From Rhodoferax sp. U11-2br (GTDB lineage: Bacteria > Pseudomonadota > Gammaproteobacteria > Burkholderiales > Burkholderiaceae_C): a stretch of DNA of 33,323 bases. Under the pieces are notes generated by a model, which made no database searches, had not been told where the DNA came from, and saw nothing but the letters and a program-made list of their open reading frames with translations. A program made the position numbers and the translations under genes. Each line of letters starts with the position of its first letter. Position 1 is the stretch's first letter. The stretch is from assembly GCF_018619435.1 (NCBI RefSeq), contig NZ_JAHFZF010000041.1, positions 1-33,323 on the forward strand. Reading direction: 5' to 3'. Below are positions 1-9,444 of this stretch, piece after piece.

Positions 1-425
1 ATCTTGCAGTTTCAGGAACTTGGCCGACTGCTCAGAGAGGCACGCGCGCATGAGGCCTGACTTCAGTTTTAGTGACTGCTTTGGAGCAATGCGGAAGTCC
101 GCAATCAGCCTGCAGCTGTCCTGCGTTGCATCCCAACCCACAGAAGGCGGGTGGTGGGCTTGTCGGGCGCAGAACCCACTCGCGTGATGAGATAGGTGGC
201 GCACCACCACCAGGGGCAACACCCAACTATCTAGCCCACCTAGACCGTCTCCCGCGAGGGGGCCGGAGAACGGTAAGCCCGCCGCCCGCCTGGCGCCACG
301 CGAACAAAGGGTGCCATCACCCCCCGCGAACCAACGGCTTAAACACAGAAACTCACGCCCCAAAGAGCGGGAACCAGCGGCCCACCTCACTACACTCGTT
401 GTCGCCACCCGCCCGTATCGCCAAC
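1..425. other. Non-coding leader upstream of recC, possibly with a gene remnant
   Basis: No convincing gene lies here. The recC frame stays open from position 72, but the translated 118 codons are low-complexity Pro/Arg/His-rich and match nothing in RecC. The first 60 bases read in frame 1 as 19 residues ending in TGA, including ELGRLLREAR, which resembles the start of a small XRE/HipB-type helix-turn-helix. It could be the end of an upstream gene or a decayed regulator; this is weak. A short hairpin, TGCGGA/TCCGCA, is at 90-103. I saw no clear sigma-70 promoter or Shine-Dalgarno before recC. Confidence 0.35.
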
Positions 426-3400
426 ATGTTGAAACCAGATGTGAACCCGCCCGCCAACTCAGCCACCGACCCCAGCAGCCCACGTGGCTTCATGGTCTTG
501 CACGGCAACCGGCTGGAAGACCTGCGCGACCTGCTGGTGACCTATGTTGCAGCGCACCCGCTCAGCCCCCTGGAGCCTGAGGTCATTCTGCTGCAAAGCA
601 ACGGCATGAAACACTGGCTGGAGCTGGCGTTGGCCCAGGATGGCGCCCTGGGCATTTGTGCCGCCACCCGCATGGAGCTGCCCAGCAGCTACCTTTGGCA
701 GATGTACCGCGCGGTGCTCGGGGCAGACGCGGTGCCCGCACACATGCCGTTTGACAAAAGTGCGCTGCTCTGGCGCCTGGTGCGCCTGCTGCCTGCGCTG
801 TGTTCCGCCAACCCGGTCTACGCACCCTTGCAGCGTTATCTGTCGGGCGACAACCCGGCGCGCAAGCTCTACCAGCTGGCCGAGCAACTGGCCGATGTGC
901 TGGACGCCTACCAAAGTTACCGTGCCGACTGGCTGGCCGACTGGGCCGATGGGTTGGACCAGTTGCGTGGCCCGTTGGGTGCGCCACAACCGCTGCCGCC
1001 AGAACACACCTGGCAGGTGCAGCTGTGGCGCGACATTCGCACCGATGTGGGCCCAGAGTTGATGGAAGCCTCTCGTGCCAGCGTGCATGAACGTTTTCTG
1101 GCGACGCTGACGCAATGGGTCAGCAGCGGGCACAGCGGCCAGCGCCCGCCCGGTGTGCCGCGCCGCTTGATGGTGTTTGGTATTTCCTCGCTGCCGATGC
1201 AGGCGGTGCAAGCGCTGGCGGCGCTGGGGCAGGTGTGCCAGGTGATGCTGCTGGTGCAAAACCCGTGTCAGTATTTCTGGGGCGACGTGGTCGAGGGCCA
1301 CGCGGCCCTGCGCGCCCAGGTGCGCCGCAGGCAGTTGGGCAAGCCACAACTGGCCGCCACTACGTCGCTGCCTGCCGCCACCGCGCAGCCGCTGCTGGCC
1401 TCCTGGGGCAAACAGGGGCGCGACTATTTGCATTTGCTCGACGGCTTTGACGAGCCCGAGTCTTACCGTGCGCACTGGAGCCGGGTCGATGTGTTTATGG
1501 ACCCGGCAGCGGCAGATGCGCCAGCCACACAGCTGGCGCAGTTGCAGTCCGCCATTTTTAACCTGGCTCCACCACCCGCCGAGCCAATGGCCCAGCCGGA
1601 CGACGGCTCGCTGCTGTTTGTCACCAGCCACAGCGCCCAGCGCGAGCTCGAAGTCTTGCACGACCAGCTGCTGGCCTGGCTGGAGGCCGACCCCGCCCTG
1701 CAGCCGCGTGAGGTGATGGTGATGGTGCCCGACATGGCGGCTTTTGCGCCGCACATCCACGCGGTGTTTGGCCGTTTCACGCCGGGCCAGCCGCGTTACA
1801 TCCCGTATTCGGTGGCCGACAGCACCCCCCGTTTGAGCCCGCTGGTGCAGGCGCTGGAGCAGTTGCTGAACCTGCCCACCAGCCGCCTCTCGCTGGCCGA
1901 CTGGCTGGGCCTGTTTGAGGTGGCGGCGGTGCGCGAGCGTTTTTGCCTGGACGAGGCTGCGGTGCGCCAGGTGCAGCAGTGGATAACCGCCGCCGGTGTG
2001 CGCTGGGGGCTGGACGCTGAGCACCGCCTGGCCTGGGGCCTGCCCGCAGGGGCACAGGGCTTGGCGCAAAACACCTGGGCCTTTGGCCTGCGCCGCCTGC
2101 TGCTGGGCTACGCCTTGGGCAGCAATGCGGTTCAGTCTGAACAGGACGTGACCAGCGGCGCGATCTGGTGCGACACACTCGCGCAGCCTGCACTGAGTGG
2201 CCTGGACGCACCGCTGGCCGCTGGCCTGCTGGACTGGCTCGATGCCATTGAACAAACCCTGCCCATACTGCAACTTGAACACACGCCCGCACAGTGGGGT
2301 GAACTCTTGCAAGCCCTGGTCGAACGCTTTTTTGCCCCGGCCGATGACGCGGACGAGCGCGCCATCGAGCGGCTGTTGACACCGTTGGCCGACTGGCAGC
2401 AAGCCTGTGAGGACGCGGCGCTGGACACCCCGCTGCCGCTGGAGGTGGTGCGTGAACACTGGCTGGCCAACATCACCGAAGCCGGGCTGCAGCAGCGATT
2501 TTTTGGTGGTGGTGTGCAGTTTGGCACCCTGATGCCGATGCGCGCCATCCCGTTCAAGGTGATTGGGCTGTTGGGCATGAACGACGGCGCCTACCCGCGT
2601 GTGCAGGCCGCGCGCGATTTCGATTTGATGGCCAGCAGTTGGCGTGCCGGTGACCGCTCGCGCCGCGAGGACGACCGTTACCTGTTTCTGGAGGCGCTGC
2701 TCTCAGCGCGCCACCGGCTTTACATCAGCTGGCAAGGCCACAGCGCAGCCGACAACAGCAGCCGCCCGCCCTCGGTGCTGGTGGCGCAGCTGCTCGATGT
2801 GGTCAATGCCAGCTGGTCGCCTGAACGGGTGCCGCAGGCGCAACCGCTGCAACCGTTTTCTGAGGTGTATTTTGAGCAGGGGTCAGGATTCCAGACCTTT
2901 GATGCCGATTGGGAGAAGATTCGGCCTCTAGCCCTCATGAATCGTCGGCTGGTAGCTATGAATAGTGAAGTGACTGAAGCAACAGCGGTCAGTGCGGCCC
3001 CCAGCGCCTTGACGCTGGCCGACCTACAACGCCTGCTGCGCCAGCCGGTCGAGGTGTTTTTCCGTCAACGGCTGCAGGTCGAGTTTGACGAACTGGACGA
3101 GCTGGAGCAGGAAGACGAACCTTTTGCCCTGAACCACCTGCAGCAGTACCAGGCCGGTGCCGCGTTGTTACAAGCCGACGGCAGCGCTTTGGCCTTGCGC
3201 AGCCTGCACGCCGCAGGTCAGCTGCCACTGGCAGGTTTTGGCACCCGTGTGGCCAATGAGCTAATGGACAAGGCCCAGACTGTGCTGATGTCTCGCGCCA
3301 CATGGTTGCAAACCTACCCGGCGGCACTTGAAGCTTTGCCAATTGAGCTGAGTTTGGCGGAGGGCAGTGGCGTACCCCAGACCCTGACCGGCACCCTGAG

Positions 3401-3959
3401 TGGCCTGTGGTCGCAAGGGCAGGGCAACGATGCACCTTGTCTGCAGCTGGCCGAACGCACCGGCGCGGTGTTGCAAGGTAGGGGCGCCAACCTGGCGGCG
3501 CGCCACCATGTGCTGGTGGGCCTGTGGTTGCGCCACTTGGTCGCCTGTGCCAGTGGACTCAATATCACCAGTGTGCAGCTGGGGGTCGACGGCCAGGTGG
3601 TGTTTAAACCTGTGACAGCCGATACCGCCTTGGCCACGCTGAGCCGCCTGGGGCAAGCCTATGCCCAGGCCTGGGCACAACCGCTGCCAGTGGCCTGCAA
3701 AACCGCCTGGGCCTACCTGCTGGCCGAGCGCCAAAACCAGGCGCTGCTGGCCGCAGGCAAACCTGCCAAAGACCCGCACGAGTCCACCCGCGACGCATTT
3801 GAAGGAGGCCAGCGCGGTGGTGAACGTGCCGAGTCGGCCTACCTGCAGCGCGCCTTTGCGAGTTATGACGAACTGGCTGAAGCCCTGCCACACTGGGCGC
3901 AGCAGCTTTATGGTGATTTGCTGGCCCAGGCCGAGGTAAGCACGGGGATCGCCGCATGA
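426..3959 (+). CDS. recC: RecBCD subunit gamma (RecC)
   Basis: RecC is the non-catalytic subunit of the RecBCD helicase-nuclease. It holds RecB and RecD together, splits the duplex at a double-strand end and scans for Chi. The product is 1177 residues from the ATG at 426, slightly longer than E. coli RecC (about 1120). The family N terminus is clear in HGNRLEDLRDLL, EPEVILLQSNGMKHWL and the MELPSSYLWQMYRAVL stretch; GLLGMNDGAYPR and SRREDDRYLFLEALLSAR are typical mid-protein RecC blocks. An ATG at 492, at the start of the conserved domain, is an alternative start; neither has a good ribosome site. The stop overlaps recB by ATGA. Residues about 833-847, in the linker before the C-terminal nuclease-like domain, are encoded by a copy of the palindromic repeat described separately. 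Confidence 0.95.
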   Translation: MLKPDVNPPANSATDPSSPRGFMVLHGNRLEDLRDLLVTYVAAHPLSPLEPEVILLQSNGMKHWLELALAQDGALGICAATRMELPSSYLWQMYRAVLGADAVPAHMPFDKSALLWRLVRLLPALCSANPVYAPLQRYLSGDNPARKLYQLAEQLADVLDAYQSYRADWLADWADGLDQLRGPLGAPQPLPPEHTWQVQLWRDIRTDVGPELMEASRASVHERFLATLTQWVSSGHSGQRPPGVPRRLMVFGISSLPMQAVQALAALGQVCQVMLLVQNPCQYFWGDVVEGHAALRAQVRRRQLGKPQLAATTSLPAATAQPLLASWGKQGRDYLHLLDGFDEPESYRAHWSRVDVFMDPAAADAPATQLAQLQSAIFNLAPPPAEPMAQPDDGSLLFVTSHSAQRELEVLHDQLLAWLEADPALQPREVMVMVPDMAAFAPHIHAVFGRFTPGQPRYIPYSVADSTPRLSPLVQALEQLLNLPTSRLSLADWLGLFEVAAVRERFCLDEAAVRQVQQWITAAGVRWGLDAEHRLAWGLPAGAQGLAQNTWAFGLRRLLLGYALGSNAVQSEQDVTSGAIWCDTLAQPALSGLDAPLAAGLLDWLDAIEQTLPILQLEHTPAQWGELLQALVERFFAPADDADERAIERLLTPLADWQQACEDAALDTPLPLEVVREHWLANITEAGLQQRFFGGGVQFGTLMPMRAIPFKVIGLLGMNDGAYPRVQAARDFDLMASSWRAGDRSRREDDRYLFLEALLSARHRLYISWQGHSAADNSSRPPSVLVAQLLDVVNASWSPERVPQAQPLQPFSEVYFEQGSGFQTFDADWEKIRPLALMNRRLVAMNSEVTEATAVSAAPSALTLADLQRLLRQPVEVFFRQRLQVEFDELDELEQEDEPFALNHLQQYQAGAALLQADGSALALRSLHAAGQLPLAGFGTRVANELMDKAQTVLMSRATWLQTYPAALEALPIELSLAEGSGVPQTLTGTLSGLWSQGQGNDAPCLQLAERTGAVLQGRGANLAARHHVLVGLWLRHLVACASGLNITSVQLGVDGQVVFKPVTADTALATLSRLGQAYAQAWAQPLPVACKTAWAYLLAERQNQALLAAGKPAKDPHESTRDAFEGGQRGGERAESAYLQRAFASYDELAEALPHWAQQLYGDLLAQAEVSTGIAA
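2924..2965 (+). repeat. Palindromic repeat copy A, in frame inside recC
   Basis: A 42-bp copy of the dispersed repeat in forward orientation: GCCTCTAGCCCT at the left end and TAGCTATGAATAG at the right. The central stem is degraded (CCCTC versus TCGGC). It encodes RPLALMNRRLVAMN of RecC, in a linker poorly conserved between species, and keeps the frame open. Confidence 0.7.
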
Positions 3960-6900
3960 CCAGCAGCCCCAACACCACCTCAACGGCCACACCCGCCGTG
4001 CACACACTCAACCCCTTGACCCTGCCGCTGCATGGCCTGCAGTTGATCGAGGCGTCAGCCGGCACCGGCAAAACCTGGACACTGGCCGCGCTCTATGTGC
4101 GCTTGGTGCTTGGCCATACCGCCGAGTCCGACCAGCCGAGCATTGGCCTGTACCCACCACAAATCCTGGTGATGACCTTCACCGAAGCCGCCACCGCCGA
4201 GCTGCGTGAACGCATCCGCGAACGGCTGGCGCTGTCTGCCCGGTTTTTCATGACTGGTGATGCGCCCAAGGTCGATGACTTTTTGCGTGATCTGCGCAGC
4301 AGCATCGCGCCCGAACACTGGCCAATCTGCGCCCAGCGCCTGGACATGGCGGCGCAGTGGATGGACGACGCGGCCATTTTCACCATCCACGGCTGGAGCA
4401 GCCGCATGCTCAAAACCCATGCGTTTGACAGCGCCAGCCTGTTCACCCAGAACCGGGTTGAGGATGGCGAACGCTTGCAACTCGTGGCCACCCAAGACTA
4501 CTGGCGCCGCTGGTTTTACGCGCTGGACGACCAGACCCTGGCCGCACTCAAGGCCGTGGGCGACACCCCGCAGACGTTGCTGGGCAAACTCAAGGCCCTG
4601 TGGCGCGAGTTCGACCGTGCCCCGCAAACGCAGGGGACAGCACCCACCCCACCCGATGTGTTGCTGGCCCGCTGGGCGGTTTGGCAACAGCGCCGCCAAG
4701 GACTGGAAAACCCAGCACGCCTGGGCTGGACACCCGAAGTTGCCCAAGCCGTGCAGGATGTGGCGGCAGCGAAGATCTTGAAGAACTACCGACCGGACTG
4801 GCTCAGCGGCTGGCTGGCCCAGATGGCCGACTGGGCCCAGGGCAGCGATATCGACACAACCACCTTGGAGCGATTCACCACCCGCACCCTGATGGCCAAA
4901 GGCTGGGCCGCCGCTGACCAATGGCCGGTGTTTGCCCAACTGGAAGCCCTGACTGAGCACCTGAACGCCGAGCCCGACGTGGTGACCGACTTGTTGACGC
5001 ACGCCGCACAAGAGGTGCAGCGGAGTTACCAACGCGCCAAGGCGCAGGCCGCGCAGTTTGACTTTTCTGATCTGCTGCAAAACCTCTACCACGCGCTGCA
5101 GGAGCCCGATGGGCGGCTGGCGGCAGCGATTCGTGCCCAGTACCCGGTGGCGTTGGTCGACGAGTTCCAGGACACCGACCCCTGGCAGTTTGGCAGCTTA
5201 CGCAAAATTTATAGCGATATGCCCAGTGAAGATAAGGGCTACAGCCCTATTTCTTCTGAAGATCAGCAGAAGTCAGAGAACACTGGCCTGATCATGATTG
5301 GTGACCCCAAACAGGCCATCTACAGCTTTCGCGGTGCCGACCTCGCCACCTACCTGCTGGCGCGTGACCAGGCCCAGGGCATCTACAACCTGCCGGGCAA
5401 TTTCCGCTCCACACCCGGTGTCGTGGCGGCGGTGAACCGGGTGTTTGAGTTAGCGCACCAGCCTTTTGGCAGCGTGCCTTTTGTGCCGGTGGACGCCCGC
5501 AACCCCAGCATCCAGCCGCTGCAGGTGGCCGGTCGGCCCCAGGTGGCGATGACGGTGTGGCATTTGCCGTTTGCCAAACCCCCGACCAAGGACGACTTTC
5601 TGAGCCAGATGGCCGACGTGTTTGCCAGCCAGATGGTGGCGCTGTTGCAAAGTGGCGCCGCGCAGAGTGGTCACATGGCGGTGCTGGTGCGCAACTGGAG
5701 CGAGGCCGAAGCGATTCGCCAGGCGCTGACACAACGTGGTGTGCGCAGTGTGTATTTGTCCGAGCGCAACAGCGTGTTTGACAGCCAGCAGGCCAAGGAC
5801 TTGTGGCGTTTGCTGCGCGCGGTGGCCAGCCCGGGATCGAACCGACTGGTACGCGCCGCACTGGCCACACCCACCTGGTCGCTGGGCTGGGGCGCACTTG
5901 ATACGCTGTTGGCCGATGAGGCAGCCTGGGACGCCTTGGTCGAGCAGTTTCTGCAGTGGCAACGTGTCTGGCGCGCCCAGGGCTTTTTGCCGATGTTGTA
6001 CCGCCTGTTGCACGACCAGGGCCTGGCCCAACGCCTGTTACAAGACCCGGCGCAGGGTGAACGCGCACTGACCAACCTGCTGCACCTGGGTGAGCTGTTG
6101 CAAGCGGCCAGCCTGCAGGTGCAAGGCGAGGGCGCCCTGATCCGTTACCTGGAGGAGCAGCTGCGCCGCCCGCAGGCCAGTGGTGAGGCCGCGCAGCTGC
6201 GGCTGGAGAGTGACGCCAACCTGGTGCAGGTGGTGACGCTGCACAAATCCAAGGGGCTGGAGTACCCGCTGGTGTTTCTGCCGTTCATCTCGCTCTACCG
6301 CGCCGAGGACAAGGACAGTGGCCGCGACGATGCGGAGCGCCTCAGTGAAGACATCCGCCTGCTTTATGTGGCGTTGACCCGAGCCAAACAAGCGCTCTGG
6401 CTTGGTGTGGCCCAGGTCAAGGGGGACGTGGATGGCAAATCGCCCCAGGTCAAAAGCGCCATCTCCAGCCTGCTTGGGCGCAGCACGCCGGACGATTTGT
6501 GGGATAAGTTGCAAGCCTGGGCCGGGGAACACATCGCGGTGCTGACCGCCCCCGAGCCCACCGAAGACGTCTACCAGCAGGTGGTTGAGGTCAAACAGCC
6601 ACAAAGCGCCCGGGTGCCGCAACGGCTGATCTACAACCGCTGGTGGACTGCCAGTTTCAGCGCACTCACGCGCGACTTGGCGCACGGCGCGTCTGCCACG
6701 CTGCCCAGCGAGCGTGATGAACGCCTGCTGGACGCCCAGACCGACAACGTGCTGGTGGATGAGGACCAGGACATCACAGGCCCAGCTCCGGCTGATTTAC
6801 TGACCGAGGCGCCGCGTTTGAACGACTTTCCGGCGGGCAGCCGTTATGGCACCTTGTTGCACGACTTGCTGGAGTGGCAGGCGGTCCACGGCTGGCCTGC

Positions 6901-7573
6901 TGGCACAGACGCTGACCCGTCCCCGCTGACCCAGCCCTGGCACACCCTGCTGGCGCGCTTAAGCCAGCGCCACCACCTGAGCCCCACACACAGCGCACTG
7001 CTGGACGACTGGGTGCGTTTGATTATTAAGTCAAATCTGCCTCTAGCCCTCACAAATCAAGGGCCATCAGCTATCAATTTAAGTGATATCAAGCTACAGG
7101 ACATGTGGCCCGAGATGGGTTTTAGCCTGCCGGTACACCACTTGGCCAGTGAGGAACTGGATGCCTTGATCACGCGCCAGATTTGGCCCGGCCACACCCG
7201 CCCAGCCTTGCAACACCGCCAGCTACAAGGCATGTTGACTGGCTTCATGGACCTGGTGCTGCTGAACCAGGGGCGGTATTACGTGCTCGACTACAAGTCC
7301 AACCGCCTCGCGGCCTACTTGCCCGAGGCCTTGCAGCAGGCCATGCTGAACCACCGCTACGACGTGCAGGCCGCGCTGTACCTGCTGGCGCTGCATCGGC
7401 TGCTCAAGAGCCGTTTGCCCGACTACGAACCGGCCCAACACCTGGGCGGCGCCTTGTACCTGTTCCTGCGCGGCATCGATCAGCCCTGCTGCGGCCTGCT
7501 GCATGTGAGCCCGCCCGTGGCCTTGATCGAGGCGCTGGATGAGGTGTTTGCCCAGGTGGAGCTGACACCATGA
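3956..7573 (+). CDS. recB: RecBCD subunit beta (RecB), helicase-nuclease
   Basis: RecB is the 3'-5' SF1A helicase and the only nuclease of RecBCD, processing double-strand ends for RecA loading. The 1205 residues show every helicase motif: Walker A EASAGTGKT (32-40), motif Ia VMTFTEAATAELRERI, motif II DEFQDTDP (402-409), motif III IGDPKQAIYSFRGAD (from 448), motif IV GNFRST, motif V VTLHKSKGLEYPLVF and motif VI LLYVALTRAKQAL. The C-terminal nuclease has GFMD and LDYKSN, giving D1099, D1112 and K1114 with the same spacing as the E. coli catalytic D1067, D1080 and K1082. It starts by ATGA overlap with recC and ends by ATGA overlap with recD. Oddly, it carries two in-frame palindromic repeats, at residues 417-431 (between motifs II and III) and 1028-1042 (nuclease domain). 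The active-site residues are intact. Confidence 0.97.
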   Translation: MTSSPNTTSTATPAVHTLNPLTLPLHGLQLIEASAGTGKTWTLAALYVRLVLGHTAESDQPSIGLYPPQILVMTFTEAATAELRERIRERLALSARFFMTGDAPKVDDFLRDLRSSIAPEHWPICAQRLDMAAQWMDDAAIFTIHGWSSRMLKTHAFDSASLFTQNRVEDGERLQLVATQDYWRRWFYALDDQTLAALKAVGDTPQTLLGKLKALWREFDRAPQTQGTAPTPPDVLLARWAVWQQRRQGLENPARLGWTPEVAQAVQDVAAAKILKNYRPDWLSGWLAQMADWAQGSDIDTTTLERFTTRTLMAKGWAAADQWPVFAQLEALTEHLNAEPDVVTDLLTHAAQEVQRSYQRAKAQAAQFDFSDLLQNLYHALQEPDGRLAAAIRAQYPVALVDEFQDTDPWQFGSLRKIYSDMPSEDKGYSPISSEDQQKSENTGLIMIGDPKQAIYSFRGADLATYLLARDQAQGIYNLPGNFRSTPGVVAAVNRVFELAHQPFGSVPFVPVDARNPSIQPLQVAGRPQVAMTVWHLPFAKPPTKDDFLSQMADVFASQMVALLQSGAAQSGHMAVLVRNWSEAEAIRQALTQRGVRSVYLSERNSVFDSQQAKDLWRLLRAVASPGSNRLVRAALATPTWSLGWGALDTLLADEAAWDALVEQFLQWQRVWRAQGFLPMLYRLLHDQGLAQRLLQDPAQGERALTNLLHLGELLQAASLQVQGEGALIRYLEEQLRRPQASGEAAQLRLESDANLVQVVTLHKSKGLEYPLVFLPFISLYRAEDKDSGRDDAERLSEDIRLLYVALTRAKQALWLGVAQVKGDVDGKSPQVKSAISSLLGRSTPDDLWDKLQAWAGEHIAVLTAPEPTEDVYQQVVEVKQPQSARVPQRLIYNRWWTASFSALTRDLAHGASATLPSERDERLLDAQTDNVLVDEDQDITGPAPADLLTEAPRLNDFPAGSRYGTLLHDLLEWQAVHGWPAGTDADPSPLTQPWHTLLARLSQRHHLSPTHSALLDDWVRLIIKSNLPLALTNQGPSAINLSDIKLQDMWPEMGFSLPVHHLASEELDALITRQIWPGHTRPALQHRQLQGMLTGFMDLVLLNQGRYYVLDYKSNRLAAYLPEALQQAMLNHRYDVQAALYLLALHRLLKSRLPDYEPAQHLGGALYLFLRGIDQPCCGLLHVSPPVALIEALDEVFAQVELTP
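5204..5246 (-). repeat. Palindromic repeat copy C, in frame inside the recB helicase domain
   Basis: A copy in reverse orientation: AAAATTTATAGCGATATGCC then GATAAGGGCTACAGCC on the plus strand. It is closely similar to the intergenic copy at 20985, sharing ATATGCCCAGT. It encodes KIYSDMPSEDKGYSP of RecB. From memory, E. coli RecB has about 20 residues between DTDP and IGDPKQ; here there are 38. Confidence 0.8.
7039..7080 (+). repeat. Palindromic repeat copy B, in frame inside the recB nuclease domain
   Basis: One of the best-preserved copies, in forward orientation: GCCTCTAGCCCT, a loop with AAGGGC, then CAGCTATCAATTT. It encodes LPLALTNQGPSAINL of RecB, a surface-like segment before WPEMGFSLPV and about 55 residues ahead of catalytic D1099. 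Confidence 0.85.
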
Positions 7574-9444
7574 ACGAGGCTCTTGTGATGGATCTTGTGA
7601 GTCTGGCTGAGCCCGAACTACCGCTCACCGCACTCGACCGCGCCTTCGCTCGTTACCTGCAACAAGCCCAACCCAGTGAGGATGTGCGCCACACCTGGCT
7701 GGCCGCGCTGACCAGCCACCAGTTTGGTCGCGGCCACGCCTGCCTGGACTTGGACCTGCTGCGCCAGAACGGCGTGTTGGCCCTGGGCTGGGACGCCCGC
7801 TGGCAAGCGACTCTGCCGCCTGATCTGGCTGATGCCGCCAATAGCCTGCCTTGGTGCCAGGGTGAGGCCAGCCCGCTGGTGCTTGATGGTGAGCGCCTGT
7901 ATTTGCGGCGCAACTGGTTAGCCGAACAAGCCATTCGCAGCTCGATCCTGGCGCGGCTGGCCCTGCCTTGTGTGGTGCCCGAGGGGCTGGCCCAGGCGCT
8001 CGACAGTTTGTTTGAGCGTGGACCAGCGGCCACCGCCGATGCCAGCACGGCCCCAGACTGGCAAAAAGTGGCCTGCGCTCTCGCGGCACGTGGGCGTTTC
8101 ACGCTGATCACCGGCGGCCCGGGCACCGGCAAAACCACCACGGTGGTGCGGCTGCTGGCGCTGTTGCAGTCGCAGGCCAGTCGGCCCCTGCGTATTGCAC
8201 TGGCGGCGCCCACCGGCAAGGCGGCGGCGCGCTTGGGTGAGTCGATTTCCCAGGCGATCCAGCGCCTGCCGCTGGCCATGCAGGCCCATATACCAACCCA
8301 GGCGCAGACCCTGCACAAGCTGCTGCAGGTGCGCGCGGCCGTGCTGGCCAGCGCCGCACCGCAGTTGGCGCTGGATGTGGTGGTGGTGGACGAGGCCTCG
8401 ATGATTGACCTGGAACTCATGGCGCGGCTGATGGCGGCCGTGCCGCTGTCTGCCAGCCTGATTCTGCTCGGTGACAAGGACCAGCTGGCCTCGGTCGAGG
8501 CCGGTGCGGTGATGGGCCAGCTGTGTGCGGGTGCCCAGGCCGGTGGCTACAGCGCAGAGACGGAGCAATGGTTGCAGCGCCACACCGGGCAGGATGTGAG
8601 TCCCTGGGCAGGCGCAGGCTCTGCCCTGGCGCAGCAAACCGTGATGCTGCGCCACAGCCACCGTTTTGCGTCCAACAGCTTGATTGGCCAGTGGGCCAGC
8701 GCCGTCAACGCGGGCGATAGGCAGGCCGTGGCGGCGTTGTGGGAGGCCACGCCGCGCTGGTCCAACACACAAGAGGCCAGTGTGACCCGGCTGCAACCCG
8801 CTCCTGGCAGCGATGCGGGTCTGGCGGCGCTGGTCCTGGCCGCCTGGCAGCCCACGCTGGCCAGCCTGTTGGCGCTGCAAGCCGAATCAAAGGTGTGTGA
8901 CGATGAACAAGCCTTGCTGCTGCTCAAGGCACTGGGCCGTTTTCAGGTCTTGTGTGCGCTGCGCGAGGGCCCGGCCGGTGTGCTGGCGCTCAACCGCAGC
9001 CTGGCGCGCGCGCTGGCTTTCCCGCTGGAGGGCTGGTACCCAGGCCGCCCGGTGATGGTGACACGCAACGACTACAACCTGGGCCTCATGAACGGCGACG
9101 TGGGCCTGTGCCTGCCCAGCACCCGTGGCCTGCGCGTGGCTTTTGCGGCGGCTGGCCCGGACGGGGTGATAGGTGTACGCTGGGTGCTGCCCAGCCGCCT
9201 GGACGCTATCGAAACCGTGTTGGCGATGACGGTGCACAAGTCGCAGGGCTCCGAGTTTGACCAAGTGGCACTGGTCCTGCCTGAGCGCATGACCCCGGTG
9301 TTAACGCGTGAGCTGCTTTACACCGGCATCACCCGCGCCAAAAGCCAGCTGACCCTGGTCGTGCCACAGGCCGGCGTGCTGCGCCAGGCGGTGGCGGTCA
9401 AAATTCTGCGCAGTGGTGGTTTGAGCATGGAGGCCAAAACATGA
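7570..9444 (+). CDS. recD: RecBCD subunit alpha (RecD), 5'-3' helicase
   Basis: RecD is the fast 5'-3' SF1B helicase of RecBCD and controls RecB nuclease activity around Chi. The 624 residues are near the E. coli length (608). Motifs seen: Walker A TGGPGTGKTTT with K188, motif Ia AAPTGKAAARL, Walker B VVVDEASMIDL, motif III LLGDKDQLASVEAGAV, the late motif MTVHKSQGSEFDQVALVLP and motif VI LLYTGITRAKSQL. The N-terminal 170 residues match the RecD domain that docks on RecC. Its ATG overlaps the recB stop, and the next gene overlaps its own stop, so the four genes should be co-translated. An in-frame ATG at 7588 is a less likely start. Confidence 0.96.
   Translation: MNEALVMDLVSLAEPELPLTALDRAFARYLQQAQPSEDVRHTWLAALTSHQFGRGHACLDLDLLRQNGVLALGWDARWQATLPPDLADAANSLPWCQGEASPLVLDGERLYLRRNWLAEQAIRSSILARLALPCVVPEGLAQALDSLFERGPAATADASTAPDWQKVACALAARGRFTLITGGPGTGKTTTVVRLLALLQSQASRPLRIALAAPTGKAAARLGESISQAIQRLPLAMQAHIPTQAQTLHKLLQVRAAVLASAAPQLALDVVVVDEASMIDLELMARLMAAVPLSASLILLGDKDQLASVEAGAVMGQLCAGAQAGGYSAETEQWLQRHTGQDVSPWAGAGSALAQQTVMLRHSHRFASNSLIGQWASAVNAGDRQAVAALWEATPRWSNTQEASVTRLQPAPGSDAGLAALVLAAWQPTLASLLALQAESKVCDDEQALLLLKALGRFQVLCALREGPAGVLALNRSLARALAFPLEGWYPGRPVMVTRNDYNLGLMNGDVGLCLPSTRGLRVAFAAAGPDGVIGVRWVLPSRLDAIETVLAMTVHKSQGSEFDQVALVLPERMTPVLTRELLYTGITRAKSQLTLVVPQAGVLRQAVAVKILRSGGLSMEAKT

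Noticed and set aside
72..425. In-frame N-terminal extension of RecC by 118 residues
   Set aside because: Low-complexity and unlike any RecC N terminus; homology begins at about 492.
459..2459. Long minus-strand ORF (666 aa) opposite recC
   Set aside because: Gln/Arg/His-rich translation without any family motif; shadow of high-GC coding DNA on the other strand.
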